Assembly: GCF_021729135.1 (NCBI RefSeq)
Contig: NZ_JAJTWW010000003.1
Span: forward strand, 124,001 to 188,000
Direction: 5' to 3'
Source of the DNA: Brevibacterium daeguense
GTDB taxonomy: Bacteria; Actinomycetota; Actinomycetes; Actinomycetales; Brevibacteriaceae
DNA length: 64,000 nucleotides
In this document: in pieces, positions 13,515 to 22,025 of the stretch
Layout of the letters: each line of letters starts with the position of its first letter
How positions within the stretch are numbered: the first letter of the stretch is position 1
Translations under genes and position numbers: made by a program
Notes under the pieces: model-generated
Seen by the model: only the letters and a program-made list of their open reading frames with translations
Told to the model about the DNA's origin: nothing
Databases searched by the model: none

Positions 13515-14273
13515 ATGGGAATTCTTGAGGGCAAGCGCATTCTCGTCACCGGAGTGCTCACCGAGGCGTCGATCGCCTTCGCCGCCGCACGCCTCGCTCA
13601 GGAGCAGGGCGCCGAAGTCGTGCTGTCGTCGTTCGGGCGCCAGATGAAGATCACCTCGGTCATCGCCGAGCGGCTGCCCGAGCCGGCGGAGGTCATCGAG
13701 CTCGATGCCACCAACGAGGACGACCTGGCAGCGCTGCCGGAGCGCCTCGGCGGCAGGATCGACGGGATCGTTCACGCCATCGCCTTCGCTCCCAAGGATG
13801 CCCTCGGCGGAGTCTTCCTCGACACCCCGTTCGAGTCGGTGTCCAATGCGATGCACGTCTCGGCGTACTCGCTCAAGTCGATCACCGTGGCGGCGCGGCC
13901 GTCGCTCAACCCGGGAGCCGGGGTCGTCGGCCTGACCTTCGACGCCACCATCGCGTGGCCCGCCTACGACTGGATGGGGGTGGCCAAGGCCGCGCTCGAG
14001 TCGACTTCGCGCTACCTCGCGAAGTACCTCGGCCCGGAGGGTGTGCGGGTCAACCTCGTCTCCGCCGGCCCGCTGAAGACCACCGCCGCGAAGTCGATCC
14101 CCGGCTTCGACGCATTCGAGGACGTCTGGAGCGACCGCGCTCCGCTCGGCTGGGACCAGACCGACACCGAGCCCGCAGGCAAGGCGATCGTCGCACTGCT
14201 CTCCGACTGGTTCCCCGCGACCACCGGCGAGATGGTGCATGTCGACGGCGGACTGCACGCCACCGGCGCCTGA
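13515..14273 (+). CDS. inhA: enoyl-ACP reductase InhA/FabI
   Basis: This NADH-dependent enzyme performs the final reduction of each fatty acid elongation cycle. The 252-residue protein looks like mycobacterial InhA rather than E. coli FabI. It starts with GKRILVTGV, and the catalytic residues lie in YDWMGVAKAALES, with tyrosine and lysine seven apart, as Y158 and K165 of InhA. A ribosome binding site GAGAGGA precedes the ATG. It is the target family of isoniazid and triclosan. Confidence 0.95.
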   Translation: MGILEGKRILVTGVLTEASIAFAAARLAQEQGAEVVLSSFGRQMKITSVIAERLPEPAEVIELDATNEDDLAALPERLGGRIDGIVHAIAFAPKDALGGVFLDTPFESVSNAMHVSAYSLKSITVAARPSLNPGAGVVGLTFDATIAWPAYDWMGVAKAALESTSRYLAKYLGPEGVRVNLVSAGPLKTTAAKSIPGFDAFEDVWSDRAPLGWDQTDTEPAGKAIVALLSDWFPATTGEMVHVDGGLHATGA

Positions 14274-14306
14274 CGCCTGCGCACCACCGAAGCTGAGAGG
14301 TCATCA

Positions 14307-14783
14307 ATGCCCTTCCTGGTTCTCGCTCGTCATGCGAAAGCCGCCCGTCCGCCGGTCGCGGACTTCGATCGTCCGCTCACGGAGGAGGGATTCGCCGAGG
14401 CGCGTGCGGCCGGGGAGTTCCTCACCCGGTATCCGCTGGAGCACTTCTACTCGTCAGCGGCGCTGCGCACCGTGCAGACGGGACAGGGCGTCGTGGACGC
14501 CTTCGCGGCCGCCGGCACACAGGTCGAACTCCACACCGACCGAGCCCTGTACGACTCCGATGTCGACGACTGGCTGGAGGTCATCGCGAACATCCCGGCG
14601 GACTCCACCGGCGCCTACATCGTGGGACACGAGCCGATCGTCTCCCAGGTCATCGGCGTGCTGAGCCCGGAGTTCGGCGTTCCGGCGAAGTTCCGCCCCA
14701 GCTCGGTGGCGGTGTTCGAGCTCACCTCGTGGGGACTGGAGGTGGGGCGATTCCCCACCCCGGAGATCAGCTGCTTCCGCTGA
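14307..14783 (+). CDS. SixA-like histidine phosphatase
   Basis: This small single-domain member of the histidine phosphatase superfamily (158 residues) resembles SixA. The nucleophile histidine is in LARHAKA (an RHA variant of RHG), an arginine follows in SSAALRTVQT, and the second catalytic histidine is in VGHEP. The substrate is unknown. The gene follows inhA by 33 nt and may be cotranscribed. Its 3' end overlaps the convergent serB gene by 17 nt. Confidence 0.88.
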   Translation: MPFLVLARHAKAARPPVADFDRPLTEEGFAEARAAGEFLTRYPLEHFYSSAALRTVQTGQGVVDAFAAAGTQVELHTDRALYDSDVDDWLEVIANIPADSTGAYIVGHEPIVSQVIGVLSPEFGVPAKFRPSSVAVFELTSWGLEVGRFPTPEISCFR

Positions 14784-15582
14784 CGACCTTCGCGGTGTGG
14801 CCGGTGATGGCCGCCCACACCGCGTCCATCCGTCGGACGGTCAGCGAGGCATCGGCGACCTCGACGAGAGCCGGCTTGGCGCAGAATGCCACACCGAATC
14901 CTGCCGCCGTGATCATATCCGCGTCATTGGCGCCGTCGCCGATGGCGACGGTGTAGCGGATATCGACACCGTACTTGCCGCACAGCGACTCCAGCTGCGC
15001 GGCCTTCGCTGCCCTGTCCACGATCGGTCCGTCCACCCGGCCCGTGAGCCTGCCGTCGACCACCTCGAGGCGGTTGGCGAGGACTTCGTCGATTCCCAGT
15101 CGCGCAGCGATCGGGACGACGACCTCGGCGAATCCGCCTGAGACCAGCCCGACCACTCCGCCGGCCTCCTGCACCGACGCCACGAACGCCTCCACTCCGG
15201 CGGTCAGCGTCACCGCCTCCCGCACCTCGTCGAGCACGCTGCTCGGCAGACCGGCCAGTGCCGCGACGCGCTCGCGCAGGCTGGCGGCGAAGTCGAGCTC
15301 TCCGCGCATCGCCCGGTCGGTCACCGCGGCGACCTCGTCGCGGACGCCCGCGTGCTCGGCGATGAGTTCGATGACCTCCTCGTTGAGGAAGGTCGAGTCG
15401 ACATCCATCACCACCAGCTTCGGGGCGATCCGGCTCAGCGGCTCAGGGATGACGAAGATGTCGCCTTCGGGGGCGAGCTCGGCAGCGGACCGGCGCTCCT
15501 TGTCGACATGTTCGGGATTGACGAGTTTGGTGGCCACCGAATAGTCGGCCCCGACCGGGCGGACGATGCTGATCCTCTGCAT
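14767..15582 (-). CDS. serB: phosphoserine phosphatase SerB
   Basis: SerB hydrolyses phosphoserine in the last step of serine synthesis. The 271-residue HAD enzyme shows motif I DVDST (nucleophile Asp), motif II VSGGF and motif IV GDGANDADM. The N-terminal 60 residues are short compared with two-ACT-domain SerB2. The start codon has both GGGAG and a TAGACT -10 hexamer (15589-15594) immediately upstream, so the transcript is probably leaderless. It overlaps sixA-like tail to tail. Confidence 0.92.
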   Translation of the reverse strand: MQRISIVRPVGADYSVATKLVNPEHVDKERRSAAELAPEGDIFVIPEPLSRIAPKLVVMDVDSTFLNEEVIELIAEHAGVRDEVAAVTDRAMRGELDFAASLRERVAALAGLPSSVLDEVREAVTLTAGVEAFVASVQEAGGVVGLVSGGFAEVVVPIAARLGIDEVLANRLEVVDGRLTGRVDGPIVDRAAKAAQLESLCGKYGVDIRYTVAIGDGANDADMITAAGFGVAFCAKPALVEVADASLTVRRMDAVWAAITGHTAKVVSGSS

Positions 15583-15646
15583 GCTCCCAGTCTACGAAAC
15601 GTGGGATCGGGCGGACCCGCCGCTGTCCACGGACCGCTGACCCGGG

Positions 15647-16402
15647 TCAGCCGATGCCGTTGTCGCGGCTGACGGCAGTCACGACCGCGGCGGCGGCGGC
15701 GTGGAGGCGGGACAGCAGGCTGCCCAGCTCGGGAGGCTGCACGGCGGCCGGTGCCAGGATCGGGGACATGGCGTGGTGGATGTCGAGCGCGGCGTGCAGC
15801 AGCGGGGCCTGCGCAGGATGCCGGAGCAGGGCCGTGAGCTCCGAGCGCTGCGCCTCGGCGCTCATATCGGCCTGCCAATCGCGCCACTGCAGGTTCCGGA
15901 TCTCGGCGGGAACCGCGGTGCCCATGCCCTCGATGAGCTCGAGGCCGGCGATGACGACTTCGCGGAGGGCGCGGGCCGACTCCGGCACGGAGATCACATC
16001 GAGCGTCGCATAGGGCACGGGGGCACAGGAGAAGATGCCGACGTTGGCCTCACCGTCCAGGGTGAGGATCGAATGCGAGGTGTGCGCCACCTCGGCGATC
16101 GCCACCGCGGTGCTGCGCGCGATCCGCCGCCGTGCCGCCTTGTCGACGCGCGGCACGGTGAACGGCAGCGAGGGATGGATCAGCGCGATCCGCAGCCGGT
16201 CGACACCGGCGGACCGCAGGGCGGGAATGAACAGGAGCAGCCCGGTCGGCGGATCGGAGGCGTAGACCTCGTCCTCGATCACCAGCGGCACCGGATGTCC
16301 GGCGTCGAGGAACACCTGCGCGCAGGCGTCCGGGGACAGTCGACGATCGAGGGCGGCGTTGACGGCCAGGGTCGTCAGGAGCGTGGCCAGAGCGGTGTCC
16401 AT
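15647..16402 (-). CDS. conserved hypothetical protein
   Basis: I do not recognise this 251-residue protein. It has no signal peptide or membrane helix. The middle contains the repeated pattern of an alpha/beta domain (GLLLFIPALRSAGVDRLRIALIHPS) and the C-terminal third is helical and alanine-rich. The start at 16402 is set by a TAGATT -10 hexamer (16410-16415) ending 7 nt before it. A longer open frame running to 16897 lies antisense to the ABC ATPase gene and is rejected. It stands 64 nt upstream of serB on the same strand. Confidence 0.7.
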   Translation of the reverse strand: MDTALATLLTTLAVNAALDRRLSPDACAQVFLDAGHPVPLVIEDEVYASDPPTGLLLFIPALRSAGVDRLRIALIHPSLPFTVPRVDKAARRRIARSTAVAIAEVAHTSHSILTLDGEANVGIFSCAPVPYATLDVISVPESARALREVVIAGLELIEGMGTAVPAEIRNLQWRDWQADMSAEAQRSELTALLRHPAQAPLLHAALDIHHAMSPILAPAAVQPPELGSLLSRLHAAAAAVVTAVSRDNGIG

Positions 16403-16522
16403 CGGCCACAATCTACCCGACCCGCCGGCCGCACAGGGGGTGATGCCCCCTGGCCCTGAGGTGCTGCATCCGAACCTCGTCGGTCTCCGGTCCGGGAGCG
16501 TGCGTGCGATAGAGTCAGCGCT

Positions 16523-17308
16523 ATGAGCGATGTCCTGGAATTTGCAGACGTAAGCGTCCGGCGGGGAACGAACTTCCTGTTGGAAGGCCTGTCGGTGACC
16601 GTCTCCGAGGGACAGCACTGGGTGGTGCTCGGCCCCAACGGAGCCGGCAAGACCACCTTCCTCGAACTCGCCTCGGGCCGCATGCATCCGACCAGCGGGC
16701 GGATCCACATCCTCGGGGAGACGCTGGGACGGGTGGACGTCTTCGAGCTCCGCCCGCGCATCGGCTACACCTCCTCCGCGCTGGCTGCTCGCATCCCCCT
16801 GTCGGAGAAGGTCACCGACATCATCCTCACCGCCGCGTACGGCGTGCTCGGCCGGTGGCGCGAGGAGTACGACGAGATCGACATCGCGCGCGCCCATGAT
16901 CTGCTGGCGGCGTTCAACGTCGAGCGCTTCGCCGACCGTCCCTTCGGAAGCCTGTCGGAGGGCGAGCGCAAACGGGTCCAGATCGCACGGTCCCTGATGA
17001 CCGACCCGGAGCTGCTGCTGCTCGACGAACCGGCGTCAGGACTCGACCTCGGCGGGCGGGAGGAGCTGCTCCAGGCACTCACGGAGATCTTCAGCGGCCG
17101 CTACGCTCCGACGACCCTGATGGTCACCCACCACGTGGAGGAGATCCCGCAGGGCATCACGCACGCCCTCCTGCTCAAGGACGGCGGGGCCGTGGCCGCG
17201 GGACCGATCGAATCGACCCTCACCACCGAGAACCTCAATCAGACCTTCGGCGTCGACCTGGTGCTCGGCGTGGAGAACAGCAGGTACTACGCTCGGGCCC
17301 GCGCCTGA
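16523..17308 (+). CDS. ABC transporter ATP-binding protein (ModF-like, stand-alone)
   Basis: This 261-residue ATPase has Walker A GPNGAGKTT (about residue 38), signature LSEGERKRV and Walker B LLLLDEPASGLD, with the H-loop in VTHHVEEI. The signature is LSEGE rather than LSGGQ. No partner permease of ABC type is adjacent; the next gene is a TSUP permease that begins at the base after the stop. A TAGAGT hexamer (16510-16515) ends 7 nt before the ATG, so the message is probably leaderless. The substrate is unknown. Confidence 0.88.
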   Translation: MSDVLEFADVSVRRGTNFLLEGLSVTVSEGQHWVVLGPNGAGKTTFLELASGRMHPTSGRIHILGETLGRVDVFELRPRIGYTSSALAARIPLSEKVTDIILTAAYGVLGRWREEYDEIDIARAHDLLAAFNVERFADRPFGSLSEGERKRVQIARSLMTDPELLLLDEPASGLDLGGREELLQALTEIFSGRYAPTTLMVTHHVEEIPQGITHALLLKDGGAVAAGPIESTLTTENLNQTFGVDLVLGVENSRYYARARA

Positions 17309-18205
17309 ATGTCCCCGCTCGAAATCGTCCTCGTCCTCCTTGCCGGGCTGGGAGCGGGGACGATCAACGCCATCGTCGGCTCCGGCACGCTCATCACCTT
17401 CCCGACGCTCGTGGCCTTCGGAGTGCCTCCGGTGACGGCGACGATGAGCAACGCCGTCGGGCTGATCCCCGGCAATATCGCCTCCTCGTTCGGCTACCGG
17501 GAGGAGCTGCGCGGCCAGGGCAGGAAGATCCTGCAGCTGCTGCCGGCCTCACTGCTCGGCTCTGTGGTCGGCGCCTTCCTGCTGCTGTCCCTGCCGGAGA
17601 ACGCCTTCGAGACCATCGTGCCGGTCCTCATCGTGCTGGCGATCATCCTCGTCGTGGGCCAGCCTGCACTGCAGAGGTATCTGCGCGAGCGGAAGGCCGC
17701 CCGGGGCGAGGGGAGGCCGGCGTCGGAGCAGAGCGGCGGCGCCGGATCAGCCGACGCCCAGCCGGCCGCCGTCGGACCGGACGATCACGGCGGGGCGGTC
17801 ACCGCCTCGGGCTCCCATCCCGCCGGCGGTCCACCGTTGTCGACCGGCCGATTCATCGCGGTGCTCGCCGCGGTGTTCTTCACCGCGGTCTACGGCGGGT
17901 ACTTCGCCGCCGCTCAGGGCATCATCCTGATCGCGCTCCTCGGCCTGCTGGTGCCGGAGTCGCTGCAGCGCATCAACGGGGCCAAGAACGTTCTCGTGCT
18001 CGTCGTGAACTCTGTGGCCGCCGCCGTCTACATCGCGATCGGCTTCGACCGGATCAACTGGCAGGCAGTCCTGCTCATCGCGATCGGCTCGCTGATCGGC
18101 GGGTATCTCGGGGCGCGGGTCGGACGCAGGCTGAACCCGGTGCTGCTGCGCTCCGTCATCGTGGTGCTGAGCCTGGTCGCGCTCTGGCGCATCCTGCAGA
18201 TGTGA
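17309..18205 (+). CDS. TauE/SafE (TSUP) family permease
   Basis: This is an integral membrane protein of 298 residues from the sulfite exporter TauE/SafE family, which moves small sulfur or organic anions. Two homologous halves of about four helices are visible, the first opening with LLAGLGAGTINAIVG and the second with TAVYGGYFAAAQGI. They are joined by an unusually long cytoplasmic loop (about residues 125-182) rich in Gly, Ala, Ser and Pro. The ATG follows directly on the preceding stop. Substrate unknown. Confidence 0.85.
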   Translation: MSPLEIVLVLLAGLGAGTINAIVGSGTLITFPTLVAFGVPPVTATMSNAVGLIPGNIASSFGYREELRGQGRKILQLLPASLLGSVVGAFLLLSLPENAFETIVPVLIVLAIILVVGQPALQRYLRERKAARGEGRPASEQSGGAGSADAQPAAVGPDDHGGAVTASGSHPAGGPPLSTGRFIAVLAAVFFTAVYGGYFAAAQGIILIALLGLLVPESLQRINGAKNVLVLVVNSVAAAVYIAIGFDRINWQAVLLIAIGSLIGGYLGARVGRRLNPVLLRSVIVVLSLVALWRILQM

Positions 18206-18215
18206 GCCGCCGCCA

Positions 18216-19151
18216 ATGAATACCCCGCGCAAGGCTGTGCTCAGCGATGCCGATCTGCTCGAGCTGGCGGGCTCCGCCGGCATCGCGGAGTCCCGGATCC
18301 GGCTGCTCGGCTCCGCGGACGATCCCGCTGTCGCCGACTACACCCAGCTCACCGATGTCCGGCTCCGGACCCTGACCGAACCGGAGCGGGGGCTGTTCAT
18401 CGCCGAGAGCTCGAAGATCATCCGGCGTGCCGTCGCCGCCGGTCACGCTCCGCGCTCCTTCCTCATGAACCGCAAGTGGTTCCCCTCGCTGCTCGACCTC
18501 CTCGCTGTGGTCGACTGCCCGATCTTCATCGGCGAGGACGACGTGGTGGAGTCGTTGACCGGCTACCACCTCCACCGTGGAGCACTGGCCGCGATGCACC
18601 GTCCGGTCCTGCCGTCGCTGTCCGCCGTGCTCGAATCGGCCCGCCGCGTGGTCGTCGTCGAGGACGTGGTCGACCACACCAACCTGGGGGCGATCTTCCG
18701 CTCGGCGGCCGGCCTGGGAGTCGACGCGGTGCTCATCACCCCGCGCAGCGCCGACCCGCTCTACCGGCGGTCGATCCGGGTCTCGATGGGGACGGTGTTC
18801 CAGATTCCCTGGACCCGTCTGGAGTCCTGGCCGCAGGACATCGAGGCGCTTCACGAGCTCGGATTCCATACGGTGGCGCTGGCGCTGGAGGAGGACTCCG
18901 TGCCCCTGCAGGAGTTCGCGCTCCGAGCGCCGGACCGGACGGCTGTGATCATGGGAACCGAGGGCGACGGGCTGCAGCGCCGGACCATCGCCGGTGCGCG
19001 GACCACGGTGCTGATCCCGATGAGCAACGGCGTCGACTCGCTCAACGTCGCGGCCGCCACCGCAGTCGCGTGCTTCGCACTGCAGCCGCCTCCGGGCTCC
19101 GCGGACGATGCGCCGCACCAGAATCCACCCGAGTCGGAAGGATCCCAGTGA
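18216..19151 (+). CDS. TrmH/SpoU-family RNA 2'-O-methyltransferase
   Basis: This SPOUT-class rRNA or tRNA ribose methyltransferase uses S-adenosylmethionine. The 311-residue protein has an N-terminal L30e-like RNA-binding domain (about 30-120) and a C-terminal catalytic domain with the three SpoU motifs: NLGAIFRSA, IMGTEGDGL and IPMSNGVDSLNVAAA. The target nucleotide cannot be assigned. It lies 10 nt after the TSUP gene, and its stop overlaps the next gene by 4 nt. Confidence 0.92.
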   Translation: MNTPRKAVLSDADLLELAGSAGIAESRIRLLGSADDPAVADYTQLTDVRLRTLTEPERGLFIAESSKIIRRAVAAGHAPRSFLMNRKWFPSLLDLLAVVDCPIFIGEDDVVESLTGYHLHRGALAAMHRPVLPSLSAVLESARRVVVVEDVVDHTNLGAIFRSAAGLGVDAVLITPRSADPLYRRSIRVSMGTVFQIPWTRLESWPQDIEALHELGFHTVALALEEDSVPLQEFALRAPDRTAVIMGTEGDGLQRRTIAGARTTVLIPMSNGVDSLNVAAATAVACFALQPPPGSADDAPHQNPPESEGSQ

Positions 19152-19942
19152 CCCAGGACCTCGAACAGCTCGCCGCCCAGTTGGATGCGGCCCGGATCAC
19201 CGGCGACGTGGGAACGCCGCGCGAGGGCAATCTGGCCCACATCCAGCGCTTCCTCGATCAGGAGACCCACTTCCACTTCGGGGTCGAATTGCGGCGTGCC
19301 TGGGACTTCGACAGCGTCTTCGATCTCATGGTCGAGAAGGTGGGCATCAGTCCGGACCGGTCGCACCTCAGGGGCCAGGACACGATCTCCGCGCAGAAGT
19401 GCATCGCTGCCGCGGCTCGCTTCGCCGATGCGCTCGGCGAGGTCGCCCGCGGCGGTGGGCGGATCCTCTTCGGCTCCGGACATCCGGCCGGAATGGTGCC
19501 CGTGCACCAGGCCTTCGCCCACGTGGCGGAGGCAGCCGGTGCCGAGGTGGTCCGGGCGGCAGGTCCCATTCGCGTGGCGACCGACGGGGGAGACGTGCGT
19601 CATCTGCACGGAGTGTGGATCTGGCACCAGCACGGCGGAATTCCCCACACCCACTCACCGGAACCCGTCGCCCACCTCCTCGCCGAGCTCCGGCGCCGAG
19701 GCGAGGCCGCACCGGATCTCGTCGTCGCCGACCACGGGTGGGCCGGGCATCCGGGCAGTCAGGGCATCCGCACGATCGGATTCGCGGACTGCAACGACCC
19801 GGCGCTGTTCGTCGCCGAGGCACAGGGCCAGGTCGAGGCGGCCGTGCCGCTCGACGACGACATCGAGCCGCAGCTCTACCGGCCGCTCGTCGAGTTCGTC
19901 CTCGACCGGGCGGGCCTGCCCGGCGACGACATCGCCTTCTGA
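19148..19942 (+). CDS. putative phosphatase (actinobacterial family)
   Basis: This 264-residue protein resembles a family annotated as phosphatase in Streptomyces. Shared landmarks are the VLFGSGHPAG-like segment (here RILFGSGHPAGM), HTHSPEPV, VVADHGWAGHPG and the conserved FADCNDPALFVAEA. These histidines and aspartates suggest metal-dependent hydrolase chemistry, but the activity is not proven. The GTG at 19148 overlaps the methyltransferase stop (GTGA). The last 22 bp of the gene are duplicated just downstream. Confidence 0.75.
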   Translation: MTQDLEQLAAQLDAARITGDVGTPREGNLAHIQRFLDQETHFHFGVELRRAWDFDSVFDLMVEKVGISPDRSHLRGQDTISAQKCIAAAARFADALGEVARGGGRILFGSGHPAGMVPVHQAFAHVAEAAGAEVVRAAGPIRVATDGGDVRHLHGVWIWHQHGGIPHTHSPEPVAHLLAELRRRGEAAPDLVVADHGWAGHPGSQGIRTIGFADCNDPALFVAEAQGQVEAAVPLDDDIEPQLYRPLVEFVLDRAGLPGDDIAF

Positions 19943-19981
19943 AGCGGCTTCTTCTGAGGCGGCGACGACATCGCCTTCTGA
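19921..19981. repeat. 22-bp direct repeat at a gene end
   Basis: The last 22 bp of the putative phosphatase gene, including its TGA (19921-19942), recur exactly at 19960-19981, an offset of 39 bp. The second copy lies in the intergenic space and is not translated in the gene. It looks like a small tandem duplication. Confidence 0.9.
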
Positions 19982-20052
19982 GTCAGCCGGGCGGTGCGCT
20001 GGGCCCCCGCGCCGAATCGCCTCACAGCCGCAACTCCGATACACTGGGACGT

Positions 20053-20107
20053 CGGTTCGGAACCGGACCGGACGAATTTGAACACTGGCGGGCGAACGGC
20101 TGTTCGC
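20053..20107 (+). promoter_or_regulatory. structured leader upstream of bL31
   Basis: Two short inverted repeats lie in front of the bL31 gene: CGGTTC-g-GAACCG (20053-20065) and GCGAAC-ggct-GTTCGC (20092-20107). A TACACT -10-like hexamer occurs at 20039-20044, which would place both in the mRNA leader. The first could also be a protein-binding site. I see no recognisable Zur box, although type B L31 genes are often zinc-regulated. Confidence 0.3.
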
Positions 20108-20143
20108 ATCAGGGGTTCACAGGAATTCAAACGAAGGACATTC

Positions 20144-20401
20144 ATGAAGAAGGACATCCACCCGGAGTACCGCCCGGTCGTGTTCAACGATCTGGCCTCC
20201 GGCACCAAGTTCCTCATCCGCTCCACGGTGACGAGCGACAAGACGGTCGAGTGGGAGGACGGCAACAGCTACCCGCTCATCGACGTCGAGATCTCCTCGG
20301 CCTCGCACCCGTTCTACACGGGCAAGCAGCGCATCCTCGACTCCGCCGGCCGCGTGGAGAAGTTCAAGGACCGCTACAAGGGCTTCGGCAAGCGCAAGTA
20401 A
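20144..20401 (+). CDS. rpmE2: 50S ribosomal protein bL31 type B
   Basis: This 85-residue ribosomal protein begins [16 protein letters not shown] and lacks the zinc-binding CxxC of type A L31, so it is the zinc-independent form. It ends [12 protein letters not shown] with the usual basic tail. AACGAAGGA provides the ribosome binding site; the longer in-frame start at 19994 is rejected as non-family sequence. It appears to be monocistronic, with a leader containing inverted repeats and a strong terminator after the stop. Confidence 0.96.
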   Translation: MKKDIHPEYRPVVFNDLASGTKFLIRSTVTSDKTVEWEDGNSYPLIDVEISSASHPFYTGKQRILDSAGRVEKFKDRYKGFGKRK

Positions 20402-20418
20402 GCGCACACGGTTTTCGT

Positions 20419-20452
20419 CGCAGGGCTCCGGGATGATTCCCGGAGCCCTGCG
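20419..20452. terminator. terminator after rpmE2
   Basis: A perfect 14-bp stem (CGCAGGGCTCCGGG / CCCGGAGCCCTGCG) with loop ATGATT follows the rpmE2 stop by 17 nt. A TTTT run lies just before the stem, so it could also serve the convergent phosphodiesterase gene. Confidence 0.9.
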
Positions 20453-20541
20453 TCATGTCCGCGCTCGATGCGGCTGACTGTCGGCTGCACGGCTCGTCGG
20501 CTGTCGGCCGGCGCCGCTCGCCGGCTGTCCGCGCGGTCGGG

Positions 20542-21054
20542 TCAGCGCTGCTGAGCTCGGGGCAGCCGGTGGAGGGTCACATCGGCGATGCCCTGATCCA
20601 GCAGGACGCTCTGATAGGTGCAGTGCGGCTGTCGGCGGCGATCGGTCGGCGACCCCGGATTGAGCAGGCGCATGCCGGAGGGCGCCACCGTGTCCCACGG
20701 GATGTGGCTGTGCCCGAACACCAGCAGGTCGGTGTCCGGGAACCGTTCGTCACAGCGCTTCTCCCGGTTCTTCCTGTCACCGGTCTCGTGCACGACCGCG
20801 ATCCGGACTCCGTCCAGCTCGACCCGCGCCACCTCGGGCAGCCGCTCCCGCAGCTGCGGACCGTCGTTGTTGCCGTGCACCCCGATCAGGCGCCGGGCTC
20901 GGGCTGCCAGCTCGTCGAGCGCGTCGACGCTGACCCAGTCGCCCGCGTGGATCACGACATCTGCCCTGTCCACCGCCTCCCACACCTCGGCCGGCAGTGC
21001 ACGTGCCCGGACCGGCAGATGCGTGTCCGCGATGAGCAGCAGCGACGTGCTCAC
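20542..21054 (-). CDS. YfcE/MJ0936-type metallophosphodiesterase
   Basis: This 170-residue calcineurin-like phosphoesterase keeps all metal motifs: IADTHL, HAGDWV, GVHGNND, VVHETGD and FGHSHI. The family hydrolyses small phosphodiesters in vitro; the natural substrate is unknown. The GTG start lies 6 nt after the pdxK stop, so the two are cotranscribed. Confidence 0.87.
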   Translation of the reverse strand: MSTSLLLIADTHLPVRARALPAEVWEAVDRADVVIHAGDWVSVDALDELAARARRLIGVHGNNDGPQLRERLPEVARVELDGVRIAVVHETGDRKNREKRCDERFPDTDLLVFGHSHIPWDTVAPSGMRLLNPGSPTDRRRQPHCTYQSVLLDQGIADVTLHRLPRAQQR

Positions 21055-21060
21055 CGGCGG

Positions 21061-21885
21061 TCAGCCCTGGCTGACGGAGACTGCCTCGTGCGGGAAGCAG
21101 CGCACAGCCGGGTGCAGCAGCGAGCGCACCCCGGTGGCATTCTCGATGCCACGGGCGATGCCGTGGGCGACGGTCTCCTTGGCCTTGAGGGTCGCCTCGG
21201 TCATCGACAGCCCGGTCGCCAGCCCGGCGGCGATCGCCGAGGCGAAGGAGCAGCCGGCTCCGTTGACGAGCTGATCATGGACCTTGGCGGTGCGGAACGT
21301 GGTGACGGCGTCACCGTCGAAGAGCACGTCGATCGCTTCGTCGCCGGCCAGGCGCGCCCCGCCCTTGACGATGACGTTCTTCGCGCCCATCGCGTGGATC
21401 GCCCGCGCGGCCTCGATCATGTCCTCGGTCGAGGTCAGCTCCGAGGCGCCGGTGAGTGTGGCGGCCTCCTCGAGATTGGGGGTGATGACGGTGGCCACCG
21501 GAACGAGGTTCTCGACGAACAGGTCCTTGAGATCGACCATCGTGCCCGCGCCCTTGCAGACGAGGACCGGATCGAACACGTACGGCAGGTGGTTGCTGCG
21601 CAGGCGGTCGGCGAGCACGAGTGCGGACTCCACGGAGCCGAGCATGCCGGACTTGATGACGTCGAAGTCGTGGACCGCCAGCGTCGAGTCGAGCTGGCGA
21701 TTGACGACCTCGGGCTCCATGAAGTCGATGTGGTGCTCGAAGTTCTTGTCCGGGTCGAACGTCACGATGCAGGTGACCACGGCTGCGCCGAAGACGCCGT
21801 ACTCCTCGAAGATCTTGAGGTCGGCGCCGAGTCCGGCACCACCGGAGACGTCATTGCCGGCAACGGTGAGGACGCGAGAGGTCAT
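21061..21885 (-). CDS. pdxK: pyridoxine/pyridoxal kinase (ThiD-like PdxK)
   Basis: This 274-residue ribokinase-fold enzyme phosphorylates B6 vitamers or hydroxymethylpyrimidine. It is closest to the Bacillus-type PdxK, a ThiD paralogue: VAGNDVSGGAG at the N-terminus, DPVLVCKGAG near 105, VITPNLEEA near 135, and the anion hole NGAGCSFASA near 222 with the family cysteine. No thiC or thiE gene is near, which leaves the choice between B6 salvage and thiamin HMP kinase open. GAAGGA precedes the ATG. Confidence 0.85.
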   Translation of the reverse strand: MTSRVLTVAGNDVSGGAGLGADLKIFEEYGVFGAAVVTCIVTFDPDKNFEHHIDFMEPEVVNRQLDSTLAVHDFDVIKSGMLGSVESALVLADRLRSNHLPYVFDPVLVCKGAGTMVDLKDLFVENLVPVATVITPNLEEAATLTGASELTSTEDMIEAARAIHAMGAKNVIVKGGARLAGDEAIDVLFDGDAVTTFRTAKVHDQLVNGAGCSFASAIAAGLATGLSMTEATLKAKETVAHGIARGIENATGVRSLLHPAVRCFPHEAVSVSQG

Positions 21886-22025
21886 AACGGATTCCTTCTG
21901 ATTCGGATCGACGGCTGGGGCGGCGGGCCGCGGATCGCCCGAGCCGCCGCAGGAATGCCGCTGCGGGGCGCGGTCCGCGGGAGACCGGCGAGTCCACTCT
22001 ACTCCCGGGTCAGGCTACCCCCGAG

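Noticed and set aside
20144-20401. Zur operator expected before type B L31
   Set aside because: No TGAAAATNATTTTCA-like sequence occurs in the 160 bp upstream.
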